From the NCBI GenBank assembly GCA_034008185.1, contig CM067082.1, positions 123,567,988-123,631,987 of the forward strand: DNA of 64,000 bases, in the 5' to 3' direction. Source of the stretch: Gorsachius magnificus (Eukaryota; Chordata; Aves; Pelecaniformes; Ardeidae). Shown piece by piece: positions 11,401-25,500 of the stretch (positions within the stretch are counted from its first letter, which is position 1; each line of letters starts with the position of its first letter). Both the position numbers and the translations under genes were made by a program. The notes beneath the pieces were generated by a model, which was not told the origin of the DNA, ran no database searches, and saw nothing but the letters and a program-made list of their open reading frames with translations.

Positions 11401-14400
11401 TTAGACTTTAATAACTTGCCATGGTCTTTTACAGGTTCTGTGGAAGCAGGCACCTAACTCTCGCAGCCATGCAGGAAAGAACCGAACCACTGAACGCTGA
11501 CTACTAAATCACTGCTGCTGACACGGGATTCTGCTGCACTGGCCACACAGATCTTTACAAATATCGTGTGGTATCTAATCTCACAACAAACACACAAAAT
11601 GCCTTCAGCAGGGAACACTCAGCTGGCCGATGGCTCTCACGTGTGCTGTTGGGATATTTTGGTGTGACTGGGACTGTGGCAGGGTGGCAACAGAATGGAG
11701 GGCTTTGTCAGCAGCTGCTGTCTCCTGCTTTCACAGTCTAACATGTTTTCCCAACGCTCCCATCTCTCTTCCACTCCTTGCTCTAGATGTTGGGTTTTCT
11801 CTTTCTCCAGGCTACTGGATTCAGTGCAGGATTGGGCAGAGATGAGCAACATGTAGAGAACAAAACGGTGACCTGTTTCAGACTGAAAAATCCCACCTGC
11901 CAGATCCCACGGTTACTTTAAAGCTGAATTCCTCATGGTTGAGGATCCTCTCTTCCATAAGGAATTGCCAATTTGGATTTCTAGGTTGTGGCTTTAATGA
12001 TATTGAGTAGTAAATTCTTGGAAGCTGTTCTCTTAAAAAAAAAAAACCAAGCCCAAAACCAACAGAAAAAAACCCAACAACAAAAAAACAACCCCCCAAG
12101 ATTTTAACAGTGCATCAAACACAACTTCAGTATGCCTGAATTCTTTGTATGCTTCCACAGGGCATGAACACCTCTAAGTTTTTCTTCCTTCCGAGCAATT
12201 AATTCACTTTAGAGGAAAGTTAATTACAGGCAGTTGAGTTTCCCATTAGTGGAACACTGACATCCCTGGCTTCTGCCCTAGCCAGATACGGGGCTGTTGC
12301 TCAGCACCCCTTGTTCTCACTGGCTTTCTTCTTCCCCCACGGCACGGTGTGGTGCACGGGATGGTGCACTGAACACTCTGTTCTCCTTGGCTGGGAGAGG
12401 AAAAAAGGAGGAGATAACAGGTCCTAACCTGCGTTTCATGTTCCAAAGCCTTTCCTCCCCACGTGTCACCGGACATCTGAACAGTGAAGATGCCAGCAGC
12501 CTCGTCCCGGTGGACCGTGTCCAAAGGGACATCCAGCAGGCCTGCTGTCTCTTTGGAGCGGGTAAGGAAGAGTTGTTTGCCAAGCTGAAGACCAGCTTCT
12601 TGCTTGTGTTGAGGTGTCCATCATAAGTCTGCAACAAATATAAGTAACAATTGAAGTGGGTGATGCCAAATCTTCTGCTTGAGCAGAGATGGCAGCCAGA
12701 GCAACCGTGGCTGGGGTGGCCCTGGCTCTCCCTCCGGTGCAGCTGGCACTCCCAGGGAGCATTTGATCCCATCACATTAGCTGCTGGCTCTGGAGGGAAA
12801 AGGTAGCAAGAGCAAAGCTTCACTAAAAACCAAAAATCTAGTGCTGGGCTCACACTCACAATGGAACAGAAAGTATAGGGACTTTTTTTTCTTGTTTTAA
12901 AATAAAACATCCCTTCAAAGTCTAGATTTCCAGACAGTCTTATATACAGTGTGTTTAATTTCTGTCTACTAGAGGCTAGGAGGGAATCCACACAGTATCA
13001 GAGGATTTCATAGAGAGGAGACAAAAACAATAGGTCTTCAAAATTTAAAAAGACAAAACCTTATGGAAGTTAACAGCTGGGCTTAGACACTGATCTAGCT
13101 GAGAATATTCCCTGGAAAGGGGATAGAGGCACCTGATGTGGTGGGAATGTAGGTGGTCTGGATTCAGTTCCTACCTCAGCCTGAGTGGGTAACCTTGAAC
13201 AGAATATTTAATCTGTTTTCCATGTATGAAGATGAGGTTAATAAATAATCTTCTTCCATTATATTTTTTTTTATTTGGTCTGTTCCAGCTTTGGAAGACA
13301 GTGAGTGATTTGCAAGAGGGTCTGTGAAAGACGATTAAACAATTTTATATAAATCTATAAAGAAGTTTATAAAGTCTGTACCAGTACTGACAGATGCAGA
13401 ACATGTAAGAGCGGCCACAGGCGCACAGGGATATCCTTAAGGACTGGTCTATCTGGTCCCAAGCAGGCGTTACAGGAGGGGACCTGCTTTCAGAGAGTCC
13501 AGTTCTGAAACTAAGACACCAAGAGGTTTCTTGCTCATGTGGACACAGACGATGAAGGAATGGACAGCTTGCTTCAGCCCGGGGAAGGGGCTGAGCCCCA
13601 TTTCTCGGCCCATGCTTATCCCACCCCAGCCCTGATGTCCCCACCCCAGTGCTGGTGGGGAGGGCCCCTCCTTGCTGAGCACCCGTGCAGTGCCTGCACG
13701 CTGCACGTTGCAGAGCAGCTGGAAGGGCGTGCTCGAATACCAATCCTTTGTAAAAATATTAAAGAATCACTGTTTTAATATTCCCTTAAACTTGTGGGGT
13801 TTAGTGCATCTTTGATCGTACCACATAGTTAGTTCAGCTCGCCAAAGCCAGAGACCTCAGACCTTTGCTGCAGAAATCGGGGGCACTTGAGATGGTGGTT
13901 ACCCCTGGGTTAACCAAAATGCAGTCGTACAGCCCAGTCCAGAAGCTGACCATACAGTCAAACCCACAAACCTCCCACTTGTAGCACCTGGGTGGGTTTA
14001 GGCTTGCTCTCCCCCTGCCAAACCCCCAGCGCAGCAGCCCGCCGCCAAGCAGGGGTCCCTGGGCTGCAGCCAACACCCACCCACCCCCCCCCCCACCAAG
14101 CTGGGCAAGGTCTGGGGGCTCCTTTCCTCCCCCAGCCCCGGGAAAGATGAAACACTCCCATTTCTCTTCTCCCTCAGCCAAAACCAGGGCTCGAGCATTT
14201 CTAAGCTTGAAGCATTAGTGCAGCTGAGCACCGAGTGGTGCCGGCCGGGAGCACCCCGGGGACCCACACCCTCTGCCCCCCACTCACAGGGGAAGGGGCA
14301 GCAAGAGCTGCAGCCCTCGGCCCACCAGGAACTCAGCTGCTCCTTCCCTGCTCTGGGGCAGCCCCCAAACCCAAACCCACCCACCTGGCCATGTGGCCAG

Positions 14401-17070
14401 CCCAGCTGCTCCAGTGGCTGCTTGGGCAGGTGGGACTGGGATGGTACGGTGTTTGGGTTGCAGGGAGGGGAAGTGTTTAGAAAGCTTGAGTTGTGGACAT
14501 CCTATTTTGTTGTTTGAGTCCTGTGGAAAGAAGGTGCTGCTTGTGGTCCTGATTTTTATTTCTTCTTAAAAGGCCAGAGGAATCCAGAGATGGATGAATA
14601 AAATGAATTTGTTCCTTGTGAGGGTCCTGGGTGCCAACCTCTGACAGGAGAGCACAGCAGAAGAAGCCACCCCAGCATCTGTGTCTGCTTCTGCCTTCTG
14701 CCAGCCAGCCCCCTTCCCTCTGGGCTTAACCCCTGCCTTGCCATACACCGCCTAGCCATGCCTTCCAGGCCACTACCTTTGCCTTTTCAGTTTCAGAAAG
14801 ATATTTTTGTGCTACACCCGTGAGGAAGAGTCAGCAGAGCCTTCATCCAAGGCACAGCCATGCTTGCAGCACCATGCTGGCTCCAGGCAAGGCTGCACAG
14901 TGGCTGGAGGGCAAGCTCAGGGGGCTTGGACCCTACACCTGGGCACTCCCCAGGCTTTTCTGCCAGCCCCCAGGGCTGCGTCCAGGTAAAACACCAAGCG
15001 GTGGTTTGGCACCTACTAGGTGTACCTCCAGACAAGCAAGGGAGAAGCACGGTGTCACTGGCTCTCCGTGCCTGTACCCATCTCAGCAGTCTCCAAAAGC
15101 AGAAAAGCGGAGGTTTTTCGCTCAGAGCCTGGTGCAGTGAAATGGCCAGGTCAAACCCCCTTCAGAGAGGATGTGTGAAATCCTCAGCCCTGGCTGGGGA
15201 AGAGACAAGAACAGTGAAACTAGGATGCTGATGCCCAACTAGGATGTATCAAAACTTCAAACTGGGAAAACTTTGGCTCATTCTCCCCAAGTTGCCAAAC
15301 TACAGAAAGAAACAACTTCTCCAGGCAAGGGTGGATCTCCAGCTGCTCACAGAGAGGAAATTCTCATCACCTGTTGGAACGGCACAACAAGAAGGGATGC
15401 AAAGGCTGGCAACCGCCTGCTGCTTCATCTTTTTCTTTGTGACTGTTGCAGGTCTTCTTTGACTAAGAATATCATTAATCAATTTAATTAACTAATGGAG
15501 GCAGATAGCTGGGAAATTGCTAGACCTATGAAGGACATGCCTGGTTTTTAGATGAACCTCCCTGCAGCGGGCAGATCCTTGCTTAATTATTTCTTCTTTT
15601 AGCTGCTTCAAAATATTTTTCCACTGTGGATCTTGTAGAGCTCTCCCTCGTTACAGTCCTTGCTGTCACCGCTAGTGTCCCACTTTCTGGGGTATTGTAA
15701 GCCATGTAGGAAATGGAAAAGTGCGCGAGGCATCTCTAATGCACAGGAGTAGAATAAGCAAAAATAATGGGAATTAAGTAGATAATAGGGCTGGAATATC
15801 CAGGGTGGGGGAAGTGTGTAAGAACCAGCTAAATGAAGACTTAGCTAAAGTTTGCTGCAAAATGGGCAGGTCAAAGCTTATCTAAAAGCAAAAACTTTGC
15901 TTTCTACCTGTGCACCCATCCCTCTGTGAGGGATCCTGAGCCCAAACCCCATGGAAGAGAGAGCAGAAGAGCTGATGGGTTTGTACTAACCTGCCTAAGA
16001 GCACGGGGATTCCCATGCAGAAATGTACCTTTGGGGAGGTGGAGACCATTAACAGCAGCTTTGGACCTTAGCAGGGAAGGAAAGCAAATGTGAGAGAAGG
16101 GGTTTTTAATGAGATGGGCACCACAAGGGATCTGGAAGAGGCAGATCTTCAGGCATCCTTCAGGCACCATCACAGAGAAGATTCCTGCAGTAGGGTTAGA
16201 GATGAGGGATAGGTTAATGACAGACAAACAGGAACCATCCCATCCTGCCCTTAGTGACATGTGTCACTCAAACGCATTTCTTATTGCTCCACGGTGACAT
16301 GAGGAGCAAACCAGTGGCACCTTTCCCCTACCCTGCAGTCAGAAACCCACTGACGGTCCAAAGCAATCGGGACTCATCCTTCCAGCAGGAGACTGGGGAG
16401 CATGGCTGTGATTTGAGTTACTGCCCAGGACTTCATGTCTCACCAGGGGCAAGACGCAGCTTTTGCCTCTCTGAGTAGGACCAAACTCTGCTCCAGCCTG
16501 GATTCATCCTCTCTCTTCTTTTTTTAAAAGTCACCTTCAGGGCTTTTTCTTGACTGGAACATCTGTTGATGGCTGTCCCTTAAGGAAATGTTAATGGTGA
16601 CTCCCCTTTCTCCTGGAATCGGTGCAGTTTCTGTAAACCCCTGTGACAACTATTAGTCTGCTGAAAGAGAGGTGCTGCGAAGAGAAGGGAGGATGAGGAT
16701 GGGAGCAGGAATGTATCCCGCCACTCGCTTCCTGGAAAGAACTGCAGCTTCTTCTGGCTCACTGGAGCGATAGGCTGGGAAGCGCAGCAAAACAAAGTGT
16801 AGCATTTATTTATGTTCTTGCTTTTAAACAAAACCGGTGAGGTTCAGCCATCCTAAGCAGAGGTTTGGGGTTTATTTATATCAAGTGTAGTAACCCCCCG
16901 AATGGCAACACTCGCTTCCAAGTCCTCGTTGCCTGGAGTAACCACTCTTAGAGCATCACCTCACCTCTGCCTGTCCCTCCCCTGTTTGCACAGTATTTTT
17001 AAACAGTGAGCTTTCAAGGTGTCGTGGGTGTTACCCTCTTTAAAAAAAAAAAAAACGGTACAAATTACCA
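8459..17070. other. Intergenic DNA, no gene recognised
   Basis: Mixed-composition single-copy-looking sequence between the LTR and the CR1 fragment. It contains homopolymers (for example an A-run near 12034-12045 and a C-run near 14083-14094). The longest open frame (12991 to 12317, minus strand, about 224 codons) has no recognisable domain, and all three minus frames are largely open there, which argues against coding. I see no RNA gene. Confidence 0.6.
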
Positions 17071-17300
17071 AACCATAGAATCATTTGTTTGGAAAAGACC
17101 TCTTTAAGATCAAGTCCAACTGTACCTGTCCACCACTAAACCATGTCCTTAAGCACCTTGTCTACCCATCTTTTAAATACCTCCAGGGATGGGGACTTGA
17201 CTGCTTCCCTGGGCAGCACATTCCAATGCCTGATAACCCTTGCAGTGCAGAAATTTTTCCTAATATCCAATCTAATCCAATATAATCTAATTATCCAATA
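17071..17300 (-). mobile_element. CR1 LINE fragment, 5'-truncated 3' end
   Basis: Read on the minus strand, this has the hallmarks of the 3' end of an avian CR1 retrotransposon. These are the stretch encoding 'lead to dead' style CR1 text such as GGAAAAATTTCTGCACTGCA, then CCAGGGAAGCAGTCAAGTCC, GGAGGTATTTAAAAGATGGG, TAGTGGTGGACAGGTACAG, and GGTCTTTTCCAAACAAATGA followed by TTCTATGG. CR1 copies normally end in short tandem ATTCTATG units. Only one partial unit remains here, and the left part (about 17260-17300) is diverged, so the right boundary is approximate. It is an old copy with no coding capacity. CR1 is the dominant LINE of birds and other sauropsids, and it supports the assignment of the window. 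Confidence 0.88.
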
Positions 17301-20300
17301 CCCGCTTTGAGACAGTTTTGTTCTGTCTCTCCACCCAGAGAGCCCATGTTACCCCAAGGAGGAGGTGGGCTAAGTTAGCAGAGGATGAGCAGAACAGATC
17401 TGCTGGCTTTGTCTCCCGAGTTGAGACACTGTTTTGCTCCGTGGCTCCCGTTCAGCCACTGCGTTATATGATGTTAAGCAAAACTGCTGAGCACTCCAAG
17501 CATTTAAGATCTCCCCTTCATGAGGTATGTATTTTTACATGAATAAAACCCATTCCCTATGTTAATTTTTTTTTTGGCAGAAGGCTGAGGAAGCAGGGAA
17601 GTTTCTCAGGAGCGCTCTGTGTGTCAGCTGAGTGCTGTGAAGGTGCCATTGCTACCTTCACAAGTTTGGAAACATGCTTGTTGCAGATGAATTGAGTACA
17701 GGAGTTCCCCTTTAGTAACACCGCAGCAAAGTTTGCACAGTCTTTTACAGGAACAGTGTGGTTCCAGTGGTGTAACTGGGATGGCTTATGAGCACATAAT
17801 TACTCAAGTGTTCAATGGACAGGAAAATTATGTATACACCAACGACACTATAAAAAAAGGTCTCCGGCTTCTATAAGATCTTGCTCCCTTTAGGGGATTG
17901 GTCTGGCTGAATTTTCCTGCAACACCTTCTGTTTTCTTACCACTTGTCCCTTTGTCCTGTAAAGCACACGGAGGGAGGGAGCTCAGGGAAAGCGTCCCTG
18001 GGAGCGCTGCAGATAGCTCATGCTCCCCATCCACCTGGGACGGACCCTCAGTGGCAGCCCTCCAACAGCTGGTGTGTGCCACAGCCATCCCTGTCCTGCT
18101 CAGGAGGAGCATCTGGCTTCTCCCCCCTGCCCTCCCGGCCGCACGGTGCTGAGGGAGAAGCGGTGCTCCCCACCAGCACGAGCTCATGAGCCACGTCCAC
18201 GGGTCACCCCGAGATCAACAGGGGCTACAGGTGATTAAAATGATGGCTGTCTCTGGCAAAGGTCCCAGAGTCCCAGAGATGGAACCCGCTACCCTTCTAC
18301 AGCTTCTGGAGGAAAAAGTAACACCTGGCTGCTGCTTCCGTCGCAGCGCACCGCACAGTTAGCAAAACCAAGGAGGAGGGCTGTTACCGCCGCTGGTTGA
18401 ACAGAGAGCAGCTGTCGATGGATCCAGCTCTGGGCTTCACCACCCACCTACCCCATCGGGACTGGTGAAATGGATATGGAGACGTAACCAGGGTCTAAAA
18501 GCAGCGTCCCTGCTCATCTCCCGCTGAGCCTGGCGAGCGGCAGGGAGGATTTCCACGCAAATACCTACCCAAATAGCTAAAATCATCCTCTGGGGCATGT
18601 GGAAATATAAACCTTCATTTTCCCGCCTGCTAAAGCCACCTGCTGTTGTCTCCTCCTGTTTTCTACTTTTAGCTCATTAGTTCCTCGCGAGTACACTGTG
18701 CTGTCTCGCTGCCTTTTACCGAAGGCACGTCGGAGGCAACTAAATGCACCCGAGCAGCTGTTTGACCCATTTGCTGCTGAAAAGCAGGGCGGACCAGCAT
18801 CAAGTCCCCACTGAATAACACCCCCAAGGAAGAAGCAGCCCTGAAACTCTGACAGCTCCAAATGCTACCAAGCACCTTTTTGTCACAGTCTCCTCTCTAA
18901 CTTCTTCTGGGTGAGAAAGATGAGCCTCCGTGGCTATAGCGATAATTTTATGAGTTGGCTTCTTAAATATCATCGTGACAACTGCTCATTGAAGGACGCT
19001 GCCAGCTTACTTTCTTGATGGTGATATCCATGCAAAAACTCCCCGTAATCTTTTACTAATCACGAGGAATGTGAGTGGGACTCTGAAGAGCTACCCAAGA
19101 ATTCCCAAAATTTCACCAGGTGCAATAGATCAGGCTTAATCGGGAAAGGCTGCGCTTTGATTCCCGTCATTTGCTGGGAAGGTAGTCTAGTCTTCCTCTC
19201 TAACAAGAGACAACATGATCTAAATCAGCATCACCTTTACACTCAAAATACAGTTACTCCTTGACAAAGGTGGAAGAGAAAAATTGCCATGTAGAAGGGC
19301 TAGAGTTGGATGGGCAGGATTTGCTCGTCATCTGGGTATGTGGCAAAAGCTGAATGGCATTCAGGAGCTTCGGTGATGGGAAGAATGGTGAATGCACCAG
19401 AAGCAAAGAGAGAAAGGAGGTGTAAGGAAGGAATTTCTCATTGCTTTGCTAAACTGTACTGGAACACGGGCAATGAGAGGGGAAAACAAGCTGCAAGGCT
19501 GAAGACAGCAGTGCAAACTGGAAAATTCAGAAGTAGCTCAGGAAGTTCCTGAAGAAGCAGGAAGGAAAAAGGAAAAGAAAGGTATGTGGGGGACACAGGG
19601 AACAGAAGAATCTGGAGAGCAACTGTTTGTGGAGAGATGAAATTCTGTGGCACAGCAGGGGACGATCACACTGCGGTGAGAGCAGGTGACTGTAAGAATT
19701 TTGTGACCGCTGTCTATGCAGAAAAGTGGGACTGAGTGGGATGAAGATGCAGAAGACGTTATGCTTTCCCAAGAAGTCACCGCTGGCAGTGGATGACACT
19801 GCCTGGAGCTCTCTGCCTGAGCCACTTCCCACAACCAGTGCCAAGACTTTCCCTACCTGCGAAGCCCTCTCGGTGTCCCCTCATCTTTCTGCAGTGCTGA
19901 GAACTAAGTCACCTCCTCGCCTCCAGCGACAGTGAAGTTTCTTACTACAGAAAGTTGTTTTGTGATGAATCCATTTGTATGGTATTTTGGTGGGTACAAA
20001 CCATTAACATTTGAATCAATAATCATGGAACTTGTGAAATTTCAAAACAACAGAGAGATTTGCAGAGAGCAGAAGGTGATGTTTACAGTCCTAAAGGGTT
20101 AGCAATAATAAAGAAGCAAAACTTCAGTTTCAGAGAAAGCTACAGAAAGTCTTATTTTTCTTCTTGCAGTTAATACATTGTTTTTCTTCTGGAGTCAGAT
20201 GACTCTCTAGTTACTAAGTGAACAATATGGATTTTTCACTACTGCCCTCCTTCTTTTCTTTCCTTTATGCTGGCATGAACTCGCTCTTCCTGTCAGACAT

Positions 20301-22079
20301 CGGTTACTGCAAACCCACAAAGATCTCATCTGCTTTTAACTTCCTCCTCTCAGCTCGGGGTCTGCGCTGCTGCTTCTCCAGCACAGCACCAATTTCTTGC
20401 CAGAAACCGGCTCCGCTGTAGCCAACGTCTGCCTGGGCTTGAAGAGCACGCTGACCCCAGCTTTTCCATCGGCAGGAGCTCCCCGAGCCCACAGCTGCTC
20501 CACCCAAACCTCTGGTGAGACCTCACCACCACTGGAGTCCTACTCACAGGAGATCGCTCATCAAAACAGAGCTGTAAAATATCCGAGCGCTGTTTTTGAA
20601 GAACAGTCGCTTGAAGGGACTGCTCAGGCGGGTTGTATTGAACAGGTCTTTCACTGCCCCTTGGTGCTGCTGCTTCTCTGCCCTCTCCAAAACCCGATTT
20701 GAAGACACACGGTTTCCCCAGAGCAGCACGAGGCTCCACCAAACCCTGACTTTCACAAAATCTGTTCTGAGAGGCAAGCGGGAGCCCTGCAGACAAGGAG
20801 ACCTACAGAGGCATGAGGAGTGCTTTTCCCCATAGGGCACTGCCTGAAGCGCAATCCTCTTTGTGCTGATGGGAAGAAGTGCTGCACCAGCTACCGTGCA
20901 GGCAAGTCTAAACCAGGGGTGCAGGTAGAAGGCAGTGCCCTGCACAGGGCTTCCCAGGCATGAGTTGTCTGTAGAAATCCTGATGAAAGGCTTCACTTTC
21001 TGGCTCCAGCCTTCTGGCACGGAGCAGGATGGCAATAGGATAAAACTCCTGCCATGGGACATGGATACCAATGCACACCAGGACTGAAATCAACCCCCCT
21101 TAAGTAGCAGGGGGAAGGAGACACAAAATACTGTCCAGTAAAGAGGAGAGGGGAGGGATGCAGGTAGAGAGAATGGGAGACGGGAGATAACAGCTGGGGA
21201 AAGAAAAAGGGGGAGCTTAAAGTCAGGGGTTGAAAAGGGAAGCAGGGTGGAAAAAACCAGATGAAACAGGAAAGACACGACACACTACAAGGGAGAGTAG
21301 AGACTGGGTATGAAAATAAGCAGAACCAGAGGCTTGTCTTGCTTTTTCCGTGTAAATACACATCAGACTTCACAACCAGCCACCCGTGTGGAACAGGAAG
21401 GACCCTGCTGCCCTGAAAACGTGGATGTGAAGCCATTGGGGAGGATAGGATTGTATTTTATGAAAAAAAGAGCTGCTGAACAGATCTGCAGTGACTGTGA
21501 CAGTACCTTGGGTGTGTTGAATCCAGCCTGTTTGTGGGGTACAGCTCCCACAAGGTGACTTGTTCTCCGTTTTAGCGCTTGCTACCCTTTGGCTTTTGCT
21601 GGAGGAAAAGGAAACACTCTGAAAAGCATTGCCTAGGACATCAGTCTTTCTAAGATCAGGCTTACCTTGGGGAGGATGGTGTGGTTTATCTACGCAGGGA
21701 TGTAAAATCCACTTTCTTGGGAACCACACATGCATACAATGGAGACCTCCGGCTCTGCTATCTTCTCTTCAAGATCACAGCCAAGGAAAAGAAGTGAAGC
21801 CAGCACCCCTGCTAGGGGCATATGTCTGACTAGGCACAAGCTTAATAACGTCCCTATTTAAATATGTAGGGAGCCGATGGTGAATTGTTACTGTAAAGCG
21901 CGCACATGCTAAAACATTTTGGGGTGGTTTGGCTTTCCCTTGGCGGCGGGGTTAGGGCACCTTCCATGAGGTCAAGGCAAAGGAAGATATTGGTGCCTTC
22001 CCTTCACCCACTGCTATTTGAAACCGGGATCTCTGCTGGTTTTATTCCAGGTCTTTTCTGGCTACTGCAAAGGAGCATC
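17301..22079. other. Intergenic DNA, no gene recognised
   Basis: Mixed-composition sequence without a recognisable gene or transposon. The longest open frame (21071 to 20544, minus, 175 codons) overlaps open frames on the other strand and resembles nothing known. A purine-rich stretch lies at about 21110-21300 (+ strand), rich in GGAG/GAAG. Confidence 0.55.
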
Positions 22080-22560
22080 GTCCGGAAGGCACCGTGTGCT
22101 CGTTCTCCAGCGGCTGCCGCCCGCCCGGCCCTTTTCCAGCCGGGGCCCCCCGCCGCAAATCTGCCGGCCCTCCCCGGCCCCGCCGCGGGCAGCCGGCGGG
22201 GGGGAAGGGGCCGGGGAGGGTTTCGGTGGGGTGTGAAGGAGCACCGGGCGGGAGGGGGGATGGGAGAGCCGCAGGCAGCCGGGGAAGGAGGGGCGGCAGA
22301 AGGCCCCGGGGGGCCACGCTGCCGCTTCCCGCGGGGGGGCCTTCCCCGCGCCGCCGCCCTCGGGGCCGCCCGCAGCCCCACCGGCCATTTTTGGAAGGGA
22401 GGGCTCCCTCGGCTTTGTCTGGGTGGGCGGCGGGAGGCGGCGCGCCCCGCGCCCCGGGTGGTTCGAGGCTGGGAGCGACCCCCGCGCTACGGGGGGCGGC
22501 GGGGGGGTCCCCACCTCCCCTGGCTTCCCTGCACATCCGTGCCTGCAGGCTGAGCCTCGC
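22080..22560. promoter_or_regulatory. CpG-rich block (possible small CpG island)
   Basis: About 0.5 kb of strongly GC- and CpG-rich DNA stands out from its AT-richer surroundings. It has G-runs and CCGCC/GGCGG motifs, and a CGGCCATTTTTGG site near 22382-22394. Overlapping long open frames in all six frames follow from the composition and are not genes. It may be a promoter or enhancer of an unannotated transcript. No transcript can be assigned from the sequence. Confidence 0.55.
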
Positions 22561-25500
22561 ACGCTATTTCAGTGCATGATCCCCCACCCCCTCCGCTCCC
22601 CAAAGCATCTGACTGCTGTTGGAGGGGAAGGGAGCCCAGAGGTGATCCCGTGAAGTGTCCAGCAACCCCAAAACCACCTTTTGCCCCCCGCGGCCCCACT
22701 CCTTGCTTCTGCTCACCCAAGGCGCCCAAAGCGGCGTCAACCCTCGGCATCTGCTGGTGCAGCTCTGCCTCACCCAGCCCAGCCCAGCCCTGCCCTTCCC
22801 CAGACAGAAGGATGGAAAGATGTCCTCCCCACTCATCTTCCCCAAGCAAGCCGCTCCCCAAACGCTTTGGCAGGTGTCCTAATTAATCGTTGGGCAGCAA
22901 CTGTTGCGCTCGGAGGGGGGGGAAAAGAGAGGGGGAAGCCTCCCCCTTCATTTTTTGGGTGTGTTGTAGGGTCGTTGTAGTTGATGCCCCACTGGCTCAA
23001 CTGGATGCGGGTGAACTCAATTCAGCCCCAAAGAGTTTTCTGTTCGGACGCCCAGCTGCAGGGGGACGGCGCCGACGTAAAACCCAGCTCCGGCGCTGCC
23101 CTTAAATTATCTGTTAGGTTGGCCGTGTGTCTGTGGAACCTGTTTTATGGGCTTGTAAACGCCACTAAATCTGTTGGGTTTTAGCAGGTAGCGCGCGTTT
23201 CTATCCAGCCTCTCTTCAGGGTCTTCCTGAACAGAGAGGAATATAGAAAATGTACATTTTAGAGTTAAAATGGTGTATCTGGAGCCACCAACCACCCAGG
23301 GTACCAGTGTAGGTTTGACTCCATTGGTGGGGCATGGCTGTCCTTTCTAAAAAAATGCTACGTGATGAGTGGAAAAAGGGTCATTCCCCCTATTCCCAAA
23401 GGGCAGTTCTCCATGCCCACGGGCAGGTGTTTTGGGATGTGTCAAAGAAAAGGCAGAATTTAATCTGTGATGCTAATGAGCTGCTCTGACCACTCTTGAT
23501 CTATTTTTCCTCTAGGACTCGGGTGGCTCCAGTCAAAGACAGCCCCACCACGTCTATCCAGGATATTTCTTACAACGTTACACCATTGAGCTTTTTTTCC
23601 TGAGAATTTTTGAACTTCTTCAAACAAGAAATTTGCTAGAAAGGAACCATTTCTTATTTTGGGACAACTTCTTACTGTTAAGAGAGAACATTGGCCACAG
23701 CTGAAAGGGGTTTAAGATTTTGTGTTAACATAGACTCTCCCGGTGCTGGTTTTTTTGTTTAATTTAGTTACATATAGATTTAAAATAACATATTTTACAT
23801 ATATAATTACATCTAGTTTAAAATAGCAACTAACCATAACTCAGGTTCTCAGTCCAAGGCAAGGAAAGGTTTTCATCTGTCACTTGATCAGTCATTGACA
23901 GGGATTTCTAACACAGTCAAGAGTACAGTGTTTTGCCGTATCTAAAACTTATTCCCCATTTATTTCAGGGATCATGTAGAAAGAGTTATGGAAAAGAATG
24001 GATTTCCTGGAAAGACTAAGTGCTGTATTCAGTATTTAGCTACAAGAAATGCTTCACCTCTCGCACAGAACAACAAAACACTCCTTTTGCTTTCCTCTGG
24101 TGTTACTATTTCTTCATTTTTTTTGATTATTTCTTAATTTTAGTTGTACTTGTTCAGGATTTAAGAATATTTGTATCCTTAAAGTGCGTAAAAAGAAGAT
24201 GACTAATAAAGATATAATCTATAAAGTTGTTTTGGAGATGACAACATTTTTAGAGCAACGGATCAGTGTTAGTAAAAAAGTGTTAGTAAAAAATACTAGT
24301 AAATTAACGCTTTAACAAGAACAAATTAACACAGGAGAAAAACTATACACTTACAAAACGTAATGCAGAGCCAAAAGGAAATATTAGTTTTATTAATTTA
24401 GAAATTCAATTATTTTGAAAATAAACCCTGGATTTCTTAAATTTCATGCATGGGCTCCACACGTATGATGTTTACAACCAGAAATAGTCATTTGATAACC
24501 AGATCTCGGAGGTGTTCAGAGTTTTCCACCGCTTGACCTACAACTTCAGAACTGCAGAGCAAGTCCTGGCTTGTTTTGCCTCTTCACCGGGCTCTGCAGA
24601 AGTTTTAAGATGAGACTATGCACAGAAATGATGTCTTATGCTATAGGTTTGCAACAAGATGTCCAACAAGATAAAAAAAAAAAAAAGAAACAAACCCCAA
24701 CGTTTTGTATAAGAACAAAATGAATCAATTGCAACTTTATTTGCAGCGGATGGAAACAGTGCGTGTCTGTACAATAGGGTTCTTGCAGAGATTTCAGGTA
24801 TAAAACCCTATATCTTTTTCACTTCTTTTTTCACTCATAATTTATAGAGAAAACAAAAATCTTCCCTTAGGCTACAGTTTGTCAAGTGGTTTTTGGTTTT
24901 GGTTTTTTTTTTTCTTTTTTTTTCTTCCTGCTCAAAACAGTTTCTAAGTTGTCTGGAAGCATGTATGGGGCAAAGTATATTTTTCTTAATGGAAAAGAAA
25001 GGGTTGTTCCCTCTTTCCTAATTAAGACAACTGAACTTTGAAACTTGACATTTCGCTGCTTTGTGTTGGAATACACTCATGAACCACTTCGAAGTTAGTT
25101 TTGAACCTCCGTAAGTTACTTACAGGGCATGGGGTGGGGTGGGTGGGGGGAAAGTACATGGGGAAACATAACATGGGGAAAACCTTAAATTAGGTTGACA
25201 GTATTTGCATCCAGAAAGCTAATGTGGTTTGTTCTGTTTCTTCAAAAGCCAGCATTTGAAAATCCCACTTGCAGCTCATGAGCATAACCTTTTAGCCAGG
25301 CCAGGGAGCGATTTCCTAAGGAACTGAGCGGGCACCTGTTGGCCTTTGACTTAGCGGAGCCAGGAAACACTTTTGTCTTATTCTTTCTACTGCTTAAGTC
25401 CCTCTGCCCACACTTTTCTCTTTCTCAGAGCAAATAACCACAGCTTGCTGAAAACATATGCAGATTCAAAACTAGCAGTGTTTGGGGCTAGTTTTCGCTT

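Noticed and set aside
12317..12991. 224-codon minus-strand open frame, longest outside CpG islands, with an acceptor-like TTTGTTGCAG inside
   Set aside because: No recognisable domain. The other two minus frames are also largely open over the same bases, which points to chance.
20544..21071. 175-codon minus-strand open frame
   Set aside because: No recognisable motif, and overlapping frames on the other strand. Probably chance.
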